Origin: Legionellaceae bacterium
Lineage (GTDB): Bacteria > Pseudomonadota > Gammaproteobacteria > Legionellales > Legionellaceae
DNA: 58,299 nucleotides
Assembly: GCA_029213075.1 (NCBI GenBank)
Contig: JARGPO010000035.1
Span: forward strand, 1 to 58,299
Direction: 5' to 3'
Shown: piece after piece, positions 6,707 to 14,632 of the stretch
How positions within the stretch are numbered: position 1 is the first letter of the stretch
Layout of the letters: each line of letters begins with the position of its first letter
Translations under genes and position numbers: made by a program
Notes under the pieces: generated by a model
Database searches by the model: none
What the model was told of the DNA's origin: nothing
The model's input: the letters and a program-made list of their open reading frames with translations, nothing else

Positions 6707-9619
6707 CTAAGCTCCTAAGGAACTACTTAGCTCTTCTGGAATTACGCTAGATGGATTGATTCTAATCCTAACTTTTGGAATCTTGTTAAGCTCTTTATCT
6801 AAATCACTAGTTAAGCGTCTTATTTTTTTAGCTACTGCTGAAATTCCATTAGTTGAGAAAATGTTATGCATATTATGTTGACGGCTAATTAAGCCTCCAG
6901 ATAAGTTATGTTGTTTATCGTACTCCTTAAACCTGCGAATACATGCCGCGTCTAAAATATAATCATTTATGCTAGCGGCAAACAGCTCCATAAAATCATT
7001 TAGATCATCTAAATCACAAGAAAAGTTTTCGTCAAAATCGTTAGCTATAGCTTCCAATTTAGAACACAATTTACTTATATCTGTAGCAGACTCTAATTTT
7101 CCCAGGGATTCATATATCTGCAATAATATTTTGAAAATATTAAGGATTTCTTTACTATATCGAGTATATCGTTGATTTCTAGTCCTAAAACGCGAAATAT
7201 TTAAAATAATTAAGCGTAAGCTTGCATGTTGCTCGTACAATGAAGCCTGATTTGGAAACTTATCTAAAAGTTGATAATATATTTTCGAAATACTTGCAGC
7301 CTTTTGGATCTCATGAATACTCTGTTTATTTGGATTTATACCATTATCTTGATCTGATTGATAAGGATTTTGACTTAGTTCTTGGGACGCAATCAATTCA
7401 CAGGTTTGATAATAACCACGCTTAACATCGCGTGCTAAAATAGCAATTACATTACTATCAATTTCGGTTATTTTAGCAAATTGCGCACACGCATCAACAA
7501 AGAGTTTTACTCGCATGCACTCATAAACATCTGTATATATATGTTTGGTAACTAATATTCTATTGAGAAGATTTACGTCGACTGCAAACACATGGGCAGG
7601 TATATTTTGTTCGAAAATAAAGTAATCAATTACTTTTGGAACCTGCCGCTGAGATATTCCTTTAAGAAAATCCGCATGGACAATTATATTTTTAAAATTA
7701 CTATACGGAAGTGCATCAGAATCAATTTGCTCATGATACAACCAATCGTAAATTCTTAACTCAAAATCAAATAAGACGCTTAGTTGCTTAAGGCTACAAT
7801 CATCTTTTAATTGTAAAATAATTTTGGCAATATTTATATTTGTCTGCTGATCAAGCAAACATAAAATAAATTTATCTAGATATTCGGACGGCTCAAGGCT
7901 CTTTAACCATTGCATAACTTTATAAAAACTTGGATTCATATATAAAGTCTTATGCAAAACCCCCCAGTGGAAATCTATTTTTACAGAAGATATCCCACCA
8001 TCATACGTACCGTAAGTTTTCAAAAAACGGTCTCTAATCCACAGTAATAAATCTTTGTTTTCATTTTCATATTGCTCTAAGTTTAAATCTTCACTATTAA
8101 AATAAGGCTCTGAGTCAGAGCCCGTACTAGTTGAATATCCACCAGACAATTTCGTTGGATCTATATTTTTTACATCACCATGCAGAATTTCAGAAAACTC
8201 ATCCCACTTCTTCATGTTATAAGCTTTGAGGAAAAGTTTAAGCTCCTCACTTCCTAACTCGCTCAACTTTTGTTGATTGTCAAAACTAAAAATACCAAGT
8301 TTAAATAATAGCGCTGCAGCCACCTTGTGCTCATAACGAACATCAGAATCTGTTATCAAATCCATTAAATCTTGACTATTTATAGCTGACAAGGCTTTAT
8401 TATCCAAGTTTAATCTAACTAATAGTAAAAAATTACCTTCGAGCTCTGGTTCAGGATTATGTGTCCAAGATTCTATTTGATCACGCCAAATATCCTCAGA
8501 TAAATCTTCAGCATAATAATTACATAAAATACGTGCAGCCAAGCCATCCCTTGAATTGATTGCATCATGTACATATTCAGAGGTTGTGTATTGGGCCACT
8601 ATTAATCTTGCCGTTATAGTTAACGCTTTGGGAGGTTTATAACTAGGATCTTTCAAAACACTCGGATTTATAAAAAGAAAATCATATAAACTACGTTCAA
8701 CTAATGTGTTCAAATCAAGAATTCCATGGGCATACTTCTTAGGGCTAGTCTCACTGCTATTATCTTCTGAAACCCCTGTCAAACAACGAAGCATTACAAC
8801 TATATCCCGATCATTAGCACTAATTTTAGTATTTACATATGGCTTATCAAAAATTACATATGGTTCAGTACCCTGATAACCGTGCACTTTCTTATTCGCC
8901 CTTGCAACAGTTCCAAAGTCTCCAAACTCTATTTTTTCTCCTTTACGTTTCTCTGGCCGATAAAACATATTACTAGGCTTAATATCTAAATGTGCAATAC
9001 CATGTATAAGATGCATCTTAGTAACGCAAATAGCCATTTCAATAGCGGTTGTGAAACTATCAACTTTTTGGTATTTATTATGACGAAAATAATCTTGTAA
9101 AGTTCTACCCAAATACTGCATAACAATAAAACTATTCTGATTGTAGCCATGTATACTTGGGAAACTTTTTTCCTTTGTATAGACCAAACCACAAGGATCA
9201 GCAACTTGCGCCCACCCTTTAGACAACCCTAATGCAGAAAGAGCAGAATACTCTCTAGAAATATCTTCGTTTATACTGCTCTTTACCGGATAAAATTGAT
9301 TTGTACGTAGATTTTTAGCTACAAAGACCTTACCAAAGCCACCGGCTCCAAGCACGGCCTCTGAATTGTACATATCATATATTTCACCACTAATCTTAAT
9401 AATAGTTTTACAAACAATATATCCACTACTAAAACAACAATTTCCTGAAACCATATATTTTGTACGAACAACCTTACCATTCGGCCAAGTAATACTAGCT
9501 TGTAAGGTTGCTGGGATATTTGGAATAGTAAAGTCAAGTTGGTGTTTTTTAACTTTGGAGGACACAATTTTGTGTAGTTCTTCTTGGTCTGTAGATCTAT
9601 CTTCAATGGTTAAGTGCAT
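6707..9619 (-). CDS. Large eukaryote-type Ser/Thr protein kinase
   Basis: 970 residues from ATG 9619; the upstream TTG at 9673 coincides with the -35 box and is excluded. The kinase domain spans about residues 85-300 and has a full active-site set: glycine loop LGAGGFGKVFVAK (G91-G96), Lys113 in YPVKSS with Glu123 as helix-C partner, catalytic loop HLDIKPSN (Asp212, Lys214, Asn217), and the DFG triad (Asp234). It should therefore bind ATP and transfer phosphate. The activation loop ends GYQGTEPYVIF, close to a TPEY-type P+1 loop. About 600 residues of helical sequence without a recognised domain follow. No transmembrane segment or PASTA repeat is present, unlike PknB housekeeping kinases. The architecture resembles Legionella LegK-type effectors, but no effector status is proved. 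It lies downstream of fur on the same strand, with its own promoter. Confidence 0.87.
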   Translation of the reverse strand: MHLTIEDRSTDQEELHKIVSSKVKKHQLDFTIPNIPATLQASITWPNGKVVRTKYMVSGNCCFSSGYIVCKTIIKISGEIYDMYNSEAVLGAGGFGKVFVAKNLRTNQFYPVKSSINEDISREYSALSALGLSKGWAQVADPCGLVYTKEKSFPSIHGYNQNSFIVMQYLGRTLQDYFRHNKYQKVDSFTTAIEMAICVTKMHLIHGIAHLDIKPSNMFYRPEKRKGEKIEFGDFGTVARANKKVHGYQGTEPYVIFDKPYVNTKISANDRDIVVMLRCLTGVSEDNSSETSPKKYAHGILDLNTLVERSLYDFLFINPSVLKDPSYKPPKALTITARLIVAQYTTSEYVHDAINSRDGLAARILCNYYAEDLSEDIWRDQIESWTHNPEPELEGNFLLLVRLNLDNKALSAINSQDLMDLITDSDVRYEHKVAAALLFKLGIFSFDNQQKLSELGSEELKLFLKAYNMKKWDEFSEILHGDVKNIDPTKLSGGYSTSTGSDSEPYFNSEDLNLEQYENENKDLLLWIRDRFLKTYGTYDGGISSVKIDFHWGVLHKTLYMNPSFYKVMQWLKSLEPSEYLDKFILCLLDQQTNINIAKIILQLKDDCSLKQLSVLFDFELRIYDWLYHEQIDSDALPYSNFKNIIVHADFLKGISQRQVPKVIDYFIFEQNIPAHVFAVDVNLLNRILVTKHIYTDVYECMRVKLFVDACAQFAKITEIDSNVIAILARDVKRGYYQTCELIASQELSQNPYQSDQDNGINPNKQSIHEIQKAASISKIYYQLLDKFPNQASLYEQHASLRLIILNISRFRTRNQRYTRYSKEILNIFKILLQIYESLGKLESATDISKLCSKLEAIANDFDENFSCDLDDLNDFMELFAASINDYILDAACIRRFKEYDKQHNLSGGLISRQHNMHNIFSTNGISAVAKKIRRLTSDLDKELNKIPKVRIRINPSSVIPEELSSSLGA

Positions 9620-9644
9620 ACAATAATTTAATATCAAACAATGA

Positions 9645-9673
9645 ATTATACAATTCAATAAACCAAAAATCAA
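9645..9673 (-). promoter_or_regulatory. Strong promoter of the kinase gene
   Basis: Read on the minus strand: TTGATT (9673-9668), a 17-base spacer, TATAAT (9650-9645). The -10 box is perfect. The predicted transcript would start near 9638, giving a leader of about 20 bases before ATG 9619. Confidence 0.75.
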
Positions 9674-9710
9674 TCTAAGCTTTTTTTAAGCATGATGGTG
9701 GGTGTGAAAA

Positions 9711-9741
9711 CGTGGCGTAAATTATTTACAGACCCTAAGAT
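9711..9741. repeat. Half copy of the GTTGACAATTGG palindrome family
   Basis: CGTGGCG followed by a degenerate arm ending CAGACCCTAAG matches loop plus right arm of the full palindrome at 46746-46793. The left arm is missing. It lies directly after the fur stop codon. Confidence 0.5.
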
Positions 9742-9745
9742 TTCT

Positions 9746-10165
9746 TTATTTAAAATTAATACAGTCTGGGCATATGCCATAGATATTCAAAACATGATCA
9801 GTGATTTTGTAGCCAGCATTTTTTGCAATTAAGTTTTGTCTTTTTTCAATTGTATCATCTAAAAACTCTTCTATTTTACCGCACTTTGTACATACCAAGT
9901 GGTCGTGATGTTCATTTTGATTTAATTCAAACACAAAATATCCGCCAGAAAAGTTATGACGGTTAATTAGACCTGCGGACTCAAATTGAGTTAGAACTCG
10001 ATATACTGTTGCCAAACCAACGTCCTCACCCATGTCCAATAATGCTTTATAAACATCTTCAGCACTTAAATGATGATCGCTAGATTGCTCAAGAATTTGT
10101 AATATTTTTAATCTTGGCATGGTTATTTTCAAGCCAACATTTTTTAATTGTTTATTTTCTTTCAC
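9746..10165 (-). CDS. fur: Ferric uptake regulator Fur
   Basis: 139 residues, normal Fur length. The N-terminal winged helix contains the recognition-helix signature LATVYRVLTQFESAGLI. The dimerisation half has the metal-binding block HHDHLVCTKCGKIEEF with the first CxxC and a second CPDC near the C-terminus. Fur binds Fe2+ and represses iron acquisition genes in the cytosol. The gene is divergent from bamE across about 210 bases that contain an imperfect palindrome, a common gammaproteobacterial arrangement. A second, less typical Fur-family gene (Zur-like) is at 54817, so this copy is the iron regulator. A TATAAT box lies at 10191-10186 on the minus strand. I see no clear Fur box upstream. 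Confidence 0.95.
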   Translation of the reverse strand: MKENKQLKNVGLKITMPRLKILQILEQSSDHHLSAEDVYKALLDMGEDVGLATVYRVLTQFESAGLINRHNFSGGYFVFELNQNEHHDHLVCTKCGKIEEFLDDTIEKRQNLIAKNAGYKITDHVLNIYGICPDCINFK

Positions 10166-10209
10166 AATCGATCCTGGTTATTAAGATTATAAATATTTTT
10201 TAAGCATAC

Positions 10210-10285
10210 TTTAGGGTTTGTTGACAATTGGTGCTAAATTAGCCTGATTTTTGATTCGCGCACCCAATTGCCAACAGACCCTAAA
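10210..10285. repeat. Imperfect palindrome between fur and bamE (GTTGACAATTGG family)
   Basis: The left arm 10210-10233 (TTTAGGGT..TTGACAATTGGTG) pairs with the right arm 10261-10285 (CACCCAATTG..CAACAGACCCTAAA) with few mismatches and a 27-base loop. The same arm sequences recur at 9711, 13591 and 46746, so it is a dispersed repeat rather than a gene-specific operator. Confidence 0.75.
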
Positions 10286-10315
10286 ATCATTTACTTAAAT
10301 CGTTTTCCTAGCTCC

Positions 10316-10344
10316 TTCCACTGAATTTTTAAGGATGCTATACT
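10316..10344 (+). promoter_or_regulatory. Extended -10 promoter of bamE
   Basis: TGCTATACT (10336-10344) gives an extended -10 box. The -35 region 17 bases upstream (TTCCAC) is poor, as is usual when a TGn motif is present. It sits about 35 bases before the bamE start. Confidence 0.6.
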
Positions 10345-10377
10345 CGCGGTATTTAATTTATAGATATTAGGCTGAAA

Positions 10378-10737
10378 ATGCAAATCAGAATCATTCTCAT
10401 AATTCTTAGTATATCATTATCCATGGCAGGCTGCACAACTTATGATTACTCCAGGACAACTGTTCAACAAGGAAATTTATTATCTCAGTCAAGAATTGAT
10501 AGATTGCAAATCGGAATGAGCAAAGAAGATGTCGCAATTTTAATGGGTACGAGCTTAATTAGCCCATTATTTAATACAGATCGGTGGGATTACGCATACA
10601 CATGGCAAAGAGTAGGTAAGTTCGAGAAAATAAAAACTGTGAGCTTGAAGTTTGTTAACCAGCGCTTGGCTTCTATAGAGCAATACCCAGCAAGAAAGTC
10701 TGCTGGTCAAAGCTCTGATAAAAAATCTAAATCTTAA
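10378..10737 (+). CDS. bamE: Outer membrane assembly lipoprotein BamE (SmpA/OmlA)
   Basis: 119 residues with a lipoprotein signal peptide and lipobox SMAGC (Cys19). The mature part shows the BamE pattern: QGNLLSQSRIDRLQIGMSKEDV, LMGTSLISPLF and WDYAYTWQ, followed by a Lys-rich tail. BamE is a lipoprotein subunit of the BAM complex that folds outer-membrane proteins. The gene is divergent from fur and convergent with rnfH, overlapping its 3' end by 4 bases; bamE beside ratA-rnfH is a conserved gammaproteobacterial arrangement. Confidence 0.93.
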   Translation: MQIRIILIILSISLSMAGCTTYDYSRTTVQQGNLLSQSRIDRLQIGMSKEDVAILMGTSLISPLFNTDRWDYAYTWQRVGKFEKIKTVSLKFVNQRLASIEQYPARKSAGQSSDKKSKS

Positions 10738-11006
10738 TTTTTGATTTTAGCCCTCTTGCGCCGCTTTTCTTTGGGGCAGGCAAGCAGAGGGCGGTAAATC
10801 TCGATTCTATCTTTTGGTTTTAATACATAGTCATTACCAACTTTATTGGAAAATACTCCAACCTGCAGTTGCTTTATTTCTGGGTAACGCTCAGCTAGCC
10901 CAGATTCTTCCATAGCATCGTCAATTGTTAGATTATCTCTGTAATCAATTTTCTGTTGGATGACCACATCGGAACTGGGTGAATATACCAAATCAATATA
11001 AGTCAT
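10734..11006 (-). CDS. rnfH: RnfH family ubiquitin-like protein
   Basis: 90 residues with a beta-grasp pattern: an N-terminal strand YIDLVYSPSSDVV, a helix around AMEESGLAERYPE, then VGVFSNKVGNDYVLKPKDRIEIYRPL, the family signature, and a basic tail KRRKRAKIKN. The biochemical role of RnfH is unclear. It follows ratA with a 1-base overlap, so the two are translationally coupled, as in other gammaproteobacteria. Confidence 0.9.
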   Translation of the reverse strand: MTYIDLVYSPSSDVVIQQKIDYRDNLTIDDAMEESGLAERYPEIKQLQVGVFSNKVGNDYVLKPKDRIEIYRPLLACPKEKRRKRAKIKN

Positions 11007-11443
11007 TATTTAGCATCGGTATAAACAGATAAAGCTCTTTCACAGAAGGAGTCAACCATTTTATCTGCTACTTGCTCAAACACCGGGCCTAGAAGCATAG
11101 AAAACATCCTTCCTGCAAATTCAAACTCTAAATCAAACACAACTAAACAGCCGTTATCTGTTTCATCAAAGCGCCAAAAACCTTCTAGATGACTAAATGG
11201 TCCGTCGACAAGCCGCATTTCAATCATTTTATTTGGCTGTAATATATTACGGGTGGTAAATGATTTACTAATTCCAGCGGCAGAGATGCTTAAAGTTGCT
11301 TGCACTTCATTTTCATCACGGTGATGAACTTCACTGGAAGTAAAATAAGGGACGAAGTCTTCATATTTATCAATATCATTAACTAGCTCATACATCTGCT
11401 CACATGAAAAGGGTACTTCGCGTGATTTTTTAACAACAGTCAT
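11006..11443 (-). CDS. ratA: RatA / Coq10-like START-domain protein
   Basis: 145 residues forming one START/SRPBCC domain. Family signatures are the start TVVKKSREVPFSCEQMYELV, DIDKYEDFVPYFTSSEV, the central FTTRNILQPNKMIEMRLVDGPFSHLEGFW, and FEFAGRMFSMLLGPVF. In E. coli RatA was reported to block 70S ribosome association; relatives bind ubiquinone (Coq10). Which role applies here cannot be read from sequence. It is in a three-gene unit with an esterase upstream and rnfH downstream. Confidence 0.9.
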   Translation of the reverse strand: MTVVKKSREVPFSCEQMYELVNDIDKYEDFVPYFTSSEVHHRDENEVQATLSISAAGISKSFTTRNILQPNKMIEMRLVDGPFSHLEGFWRFDETDNGCLVVFDLEFEFAGRMFSMLLGPVFEQVADKMVDSFCERALSVYTDAK

Positions 11444-12112
11444 CTAATTTTCTCCGTTACATTCTATCAAGGCAACCTGCTTTTGTAACCAAGTTGCCAA
11501 GTCGTTAATTTCTTCTAGACAAATACTATGTTCAATCGGGTATTTTCTTAATTCCATGTTTTTGTATGACTGTTCAACCAGCCAATCATAGCTTTTCTTT
11601 GTCCAATCTGGAAGTACAATGGGGTCGTGCTGGCCCATGGCTAGAAACATAGGCATGGCAGTGTTTTTAGCGGGCTCGCATTCACTTGGAAGAGGAATGT
11701 AGGCTGATAAGCTAATGATTCCACCGATTTTTTTTAAGCTTCTAAGGCCTACAAAAAGAGCCATAGCACCGCCTTGAGAAAACCCTGCTAAAAATATTTG
11801 CTGAGCAGTAAAGCCATTTTTAATCTGACTATCAATAACTTCATTAATAATTATTTCAGACTCAAGAATCCCGGCTTTATCTTCTCTGTCTGTTAACGTC
11901 ATACCTAGTATATTATACCAGGCACGCATTGGCATATGGTTGTTGATAGTGACCGGCCTAACAGGAGCATCAATGAATACATGGGTGATTGTGGTTCCTT
12001 CTGGAAAGGCATCAGCAACACCCATCATATCTTTTGCATCTGCCCCTAAGCCGTGCATCCAAATAACACAAGCAGTAGCTTTATTTTGTGGCTTTTTGAA
12101 GTAGATAGCCAA
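11444..12112 (-). CDS. Carboxylesterase / acyl-protein thioesterase-like alpha-beta hydrolase
   Basis: 222 residues, the usual size of the phospholipase/carboxylesterase (EstB, APT1) family. Visible are an early WMHGLGADAKDMM oxyanion loop, the nucleophile elbow GFSQGGAMAL (Ser), the acid in MGQHDPIV (Asp) and the base in EHSICLEE (His), a complete catalytic triad. Such enzymes hydrolyse short carboxyl esters or fatty-acyl thioesters. No signal peptide is present, so cytosolic. It abuts ratA and probably is the first gene of that operon. Confidence 0.87.
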   Translation of the reverse strand: MAIYFKKPQNKATACVIWMHGLGADAKDMMGVADAFPEGTTITHVFIDAPVRPVTINNHMPMRAWYNILGMTLTDREDKAGILESEIIINEVIDSQIKNGFTAQQIFLAGFSQGGAMALFVGLRSLKKIGGIISLSAYIPLPSECEPAKNTAMPMFLAMGQHDPIVLPDWTKKSYDWLVEQSYKNMELRKYPIEHSICLEEINDLATWLQKQVALIECNGEN

Positions 12113-12365
12113 TTAAATTCTCCAGTATGCAAGTAAGTTATAATTTAAGTCAGACATTATCCTGATTTAGCTCATTGAAATCCACTATATACACAATGAA
12201 ATTAATAAGAAGATTTATGTTTGATTTATTTAATGAAACAATCATCACCTATATGGCATTTAAATGCACCAGAATATTGCATTTTATACAATTTTGTTCT
12301 AAGTTTAGAGTAGCTGTTAGTTGGTGATCAATGTGAGCCATTTATAACATAATGCCGAGGTTGAA

Positions 12366-13589
12366 ATGAAAAAACTACTTATACCATTACTATTCTTTAT
12401 TTTTACTAACTGCGCCTATGCCGATGACCAGTCAACGGATACAAATTTAGGATCGCAAAAAACTGGAGCAAGTACAAGCTCCCAACAAAACTCTGACACT
12501 CAAAATGGTATGACTGAAAGTACTGAAAATAAGAAAGATGGGGTACAAGATGCGAATACAAGCCAGGGGAGGATTATAGGATTTTTAGCCGGTTGGAAGA
12601 ATCCTCCAGAAGCAAGTGCTTTGGCAAATGCGGGATATACTCACATCTTAATAGCTTTTGGAGTATTTAGCACAGCCAAACCCGGGGAAGTTGTACCTGT
12701 TTTTGAAAATGTTTCAGCTAGTTATATTAAGTCTTTGCAAGAAGCCGGTATTAAGGTTTTGTTATCAATTGGTGGTGCGTCTAGTAGTGCCCCAGATACT
12801 AGTGTTAATTTTCATCAAGTAGTGGCGGAAGTTTCAAGCCCAGAAGTATTTACCCAAACTTTTGTTGCATCTATTGGGAGCCTTATATCTGAATATGGAT
12901 TTGATGGTATTGATTTTGATATAGAAAGTGGTTTAAACAGTGGCGGAACATTTGCACAGCCAGAAGGAGATATTGCAACACTTGCAAGTATAATTAATAC
13001 TCTTCACTCAACCTACCCAAGCTTGCTTTTAACTCTAGCTCCACAAACAGCTAATATTTCAGCAACAGCAGGGTTCGATGCTACTTGGGGTAACTACTCT
13101 TCTTTAATTATGCAGACTTATCAATCTCTAACTTGGGTTGGTATAAAATTGTATAATAGTGGCTGTGTATTTGGGATAGATATGGTTTGCTATGATCCAA
13201 ACACTACTACAAGCCCAGACTCATCAGTAGCAATTGCGACTGACTTACTTGAAAACTGGCCAGAAGAAAGTGGTGGTCGTGCAACAGGATTTCAGCCATA
13301 CGTAAGTTACTTAAAGCCATCTCAAGTTGTATTGGGATATCCTGCTGCAAATGCGGAAGGTGTCAGTGATGGTTCGCCTGCGGCTGTAATTAGTACCATT
13401 AAACGAGCAATTCAATGTTTGCGAACAGGCGCTCCTGGTGCGACCAGTTGTGACACATATATCCCACCAAGACAATATCCTGATATTGGCGGAGTGTTTG
13501 AGTGGGAGGTAACTTATGATGAAAATAATAACTATAAATTTGCAAAAGAGTTAGTTAACTGCGTGATGAATGGTCAATGCACTGAATAG
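12366..13589 (+). CDS. Secreted GH18 chitinase
   Basis: 407 residues. A signal peptide ends at AYA (residue 19). Residues 20-70 are a Ser/Thr/Gln/Asn-rich linker, and a GH18 TIM barrel follows. The catalytic motif DGIDFDIE (Asp180, Asp183, Asp185, Glu187) is intact, with the upstream LLSIGGASSS strand typical of the family. Glu187 is the proton donor of the substrate-assisted mechanism. Expected role: endo-hydrolysis of chitin or another N-acetylglucosamine glycan outside the cell. No chitin-binding module is seen; the linker precedes the barrel directly. GAGGTT upstream supports the ATG at 12366. In Legionella a secreted chitinase aids persistence in the host; that this one does the same is inference. 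Confidence 0.9.
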   Translation: MKKLLIPLLFFIFTNCAYADDQSTDTNLGSQKTGASTSSQQNSDTQNGMTESTENKKDGVQDANTSQGRIIGFLAGWKNPPEASALANAGYTHILIAFGVFSTAKPGEVVPVFENVSASYIKSLQEAGIKVLLSIGGASSSAPDTSVNFHQVVAEVSSPEVFTQTFVASIGSLISEYGFDGIDFDIESGLNSGGTFAQPEGDIATLASIINTLHSTYPSLLLTLAPQTANISATAGFDATWGNYSSLIMQTYQSLTWVGIKLYNSGCVFGIDMVCYDPNTTTSPDSSVAIATDLLENWPEESGGRATGFQPYVSYLKPSQVVLGYPAANAEGVSDGSPAAVISTIKRAIQCLRTGAPGATSCDTYIPPRQYPDIGGVFEWEVTYDENNNYKFAKELVNCVMNGQCTE

Positions 13590-13590
13590 A

Positions 13591-13640
13591 ACTGATTGAC
13601 AATTGGTTTTGCATTGTGAAACCAATTGTCAATTCTCAGT
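13591..13640. terminator. Hairpin after the chitinase gene (GTTGACAATTGG family)
   Basis: ATTGACAATTGGTTT (13595-13609) pairs perfectly with 13619-13633 across a 9-base loop; flanking ACTGA/TCAGT extend the stem around a bulge. An A-run rather than a U-run follows on the plus strand. It may act as a terminator, and its core matches the palindromes at 10210 and 46746. Confidence 0.5.
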
Positions 13641-13688
13641 AAAAAAGAATATACTTAGTGTACCGTTGTGTGAAATATTTCAATAAAA

Positions 13689-13790
13689 ATGAAAAAAATT
13701 ATTTCTATAGTAATAGTTACAATTCTTATCTGCTCTTGTGGTCAGCAAGGACCTCTATATTTACCAAACGATCCACCCATTAAAAAATAA
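13689..13790 (+). CDS. lptM: LptM (YifL) small lipoprotein, LPS translocon maturation
   Basis: 33 codons starting ATG 13689. A hydrophobic signal with Lys-Lys start ends in the lipobox ILICSC; the first residues of the mature part, CGQQGPLYLP, are the family signature. LptM binds the LptD/LptE translocon and promotes LptD disulfide maturation in the outer membrane (established in E. coli). The stop codon overlaps the dapF start (TAATG), so the two are coupled. lptM-dapF adjacency is also found in E. coli (yifL-dapF), which supports the call. Confidence 0.88.
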   Translation: MKKIISIVIVTILICSCGQQGPLYLPNDPPIKK

Positions 13791-14632
13791 TGAAAATTAA
13801 ATTTACTAAAATGCATGGTTTAGGCAATGATTTTATAGTCATCGATGCTGTCCGTCAAAAAATAGACCTTACGCCACAACAAATTTCATCTCTAAGTAAT
13901 CGTTATACTGGTATTGGTTTTGATCAATGTTTGATAGTTGAGCCAAGTACTAGATCCGGAGTTGATTTCTTATATAAAATTTATAACGCGAATGGCAATG
14001 AGGTTGGTCAGTGTGGTAATGGAGCTCGGTGCTTAGCTAGGTTCCTACAAAAGCAGGGTATAACAGATAAAAAATCAATTTGTGTGGTAACCAATACTAC
14101 TCAGATGCAGCTTAATATTCTTGAGAATGATACTGTCACTATAGATATGGGCAGGCCAAAATTACATCCAGCAGATATTCCTATTTCAGTCTCGTCGCAA
14201 AATATATTGTATAACATTCCTATTCCGGGTGGTTTTAAGGCTGATGTGCATGCAATTAATGTTGGTAATCCACATGCGATATTAATTATGAAAAACCCAA
14301 CTGATTCTGATGTTTGTAAACTTGGGAAAATAATTTGCGAGCACGAAATATTTCCAGAGCAAGTGAATGTCGGATTTATGAGTATTGTAAATCAGAGCCA
14401 TATAAATTTGCGGGTTTTCGAGAGAGGGTGTGGGGAAACTATGGCTTGTGGTAGCGGCGCTGTTGCGGCAGCTGCGGCCGGTCGTCTTTATCATAATATG
14501 GAAGAGCAAATTACTGTTACATTACCTGGCGGGGATTTAAATGTTATTTGGCCTGATGTAGATGGTTCTATTTTTTTAAACGGCCCGGCTGTATTTGTAT
14601 ATGATGGCGTCTTGGAGAGCATATGCGCATAA
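13790..14632 (+). CDS. dapF: Diaminopimelate epimerase
   Basis: 280 residues, usual length. Both catalytic cysteines are present: Cys75 in GQCGNGARC and Cys220 in TMACGSGA. The N-terminal FTKMHGLGNDFIVID block is diagnostic. The enzyme converts LL- to meso-diaminopimelate for lysine and peptidoglycan. It is coupled to lptM upstream and overlaps trkA by 10 bases downstream. Confidence 0.96.
   Translation: MKIKFTKMHGLGNDFIVIDAVRQKIDLTPQQISSLSNRYTGIGFDQCLIVEPSTRSGVDFLYKIYNANGNEVGQCGNGARCLARFLQKQGITDKKSICVVTNTTQMQLNILENDTVTIDMGRPKLHPADIPISVSSQNILYNIPIPGGFKADVHAINVGNPHAILIMKNPTDSDVCKLGKIICEHEIFPEQVNVGFMSIVNQSHINLRVFERGCGETMACGSGAVAAAAAGRLYHNMEEQITVTLPGGDLNVIWPDVDGSIFLNGPAVFVYDGVLESICA

Noticed and set aside
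9620-9673. Hydrophobic N-terminal extension of the kinase (membrane anchor)
   Set aside because: The TTG start coincides with the -35 hexamer of a TTGATT-17-TATAAT promoter, so this stretch is not translated.
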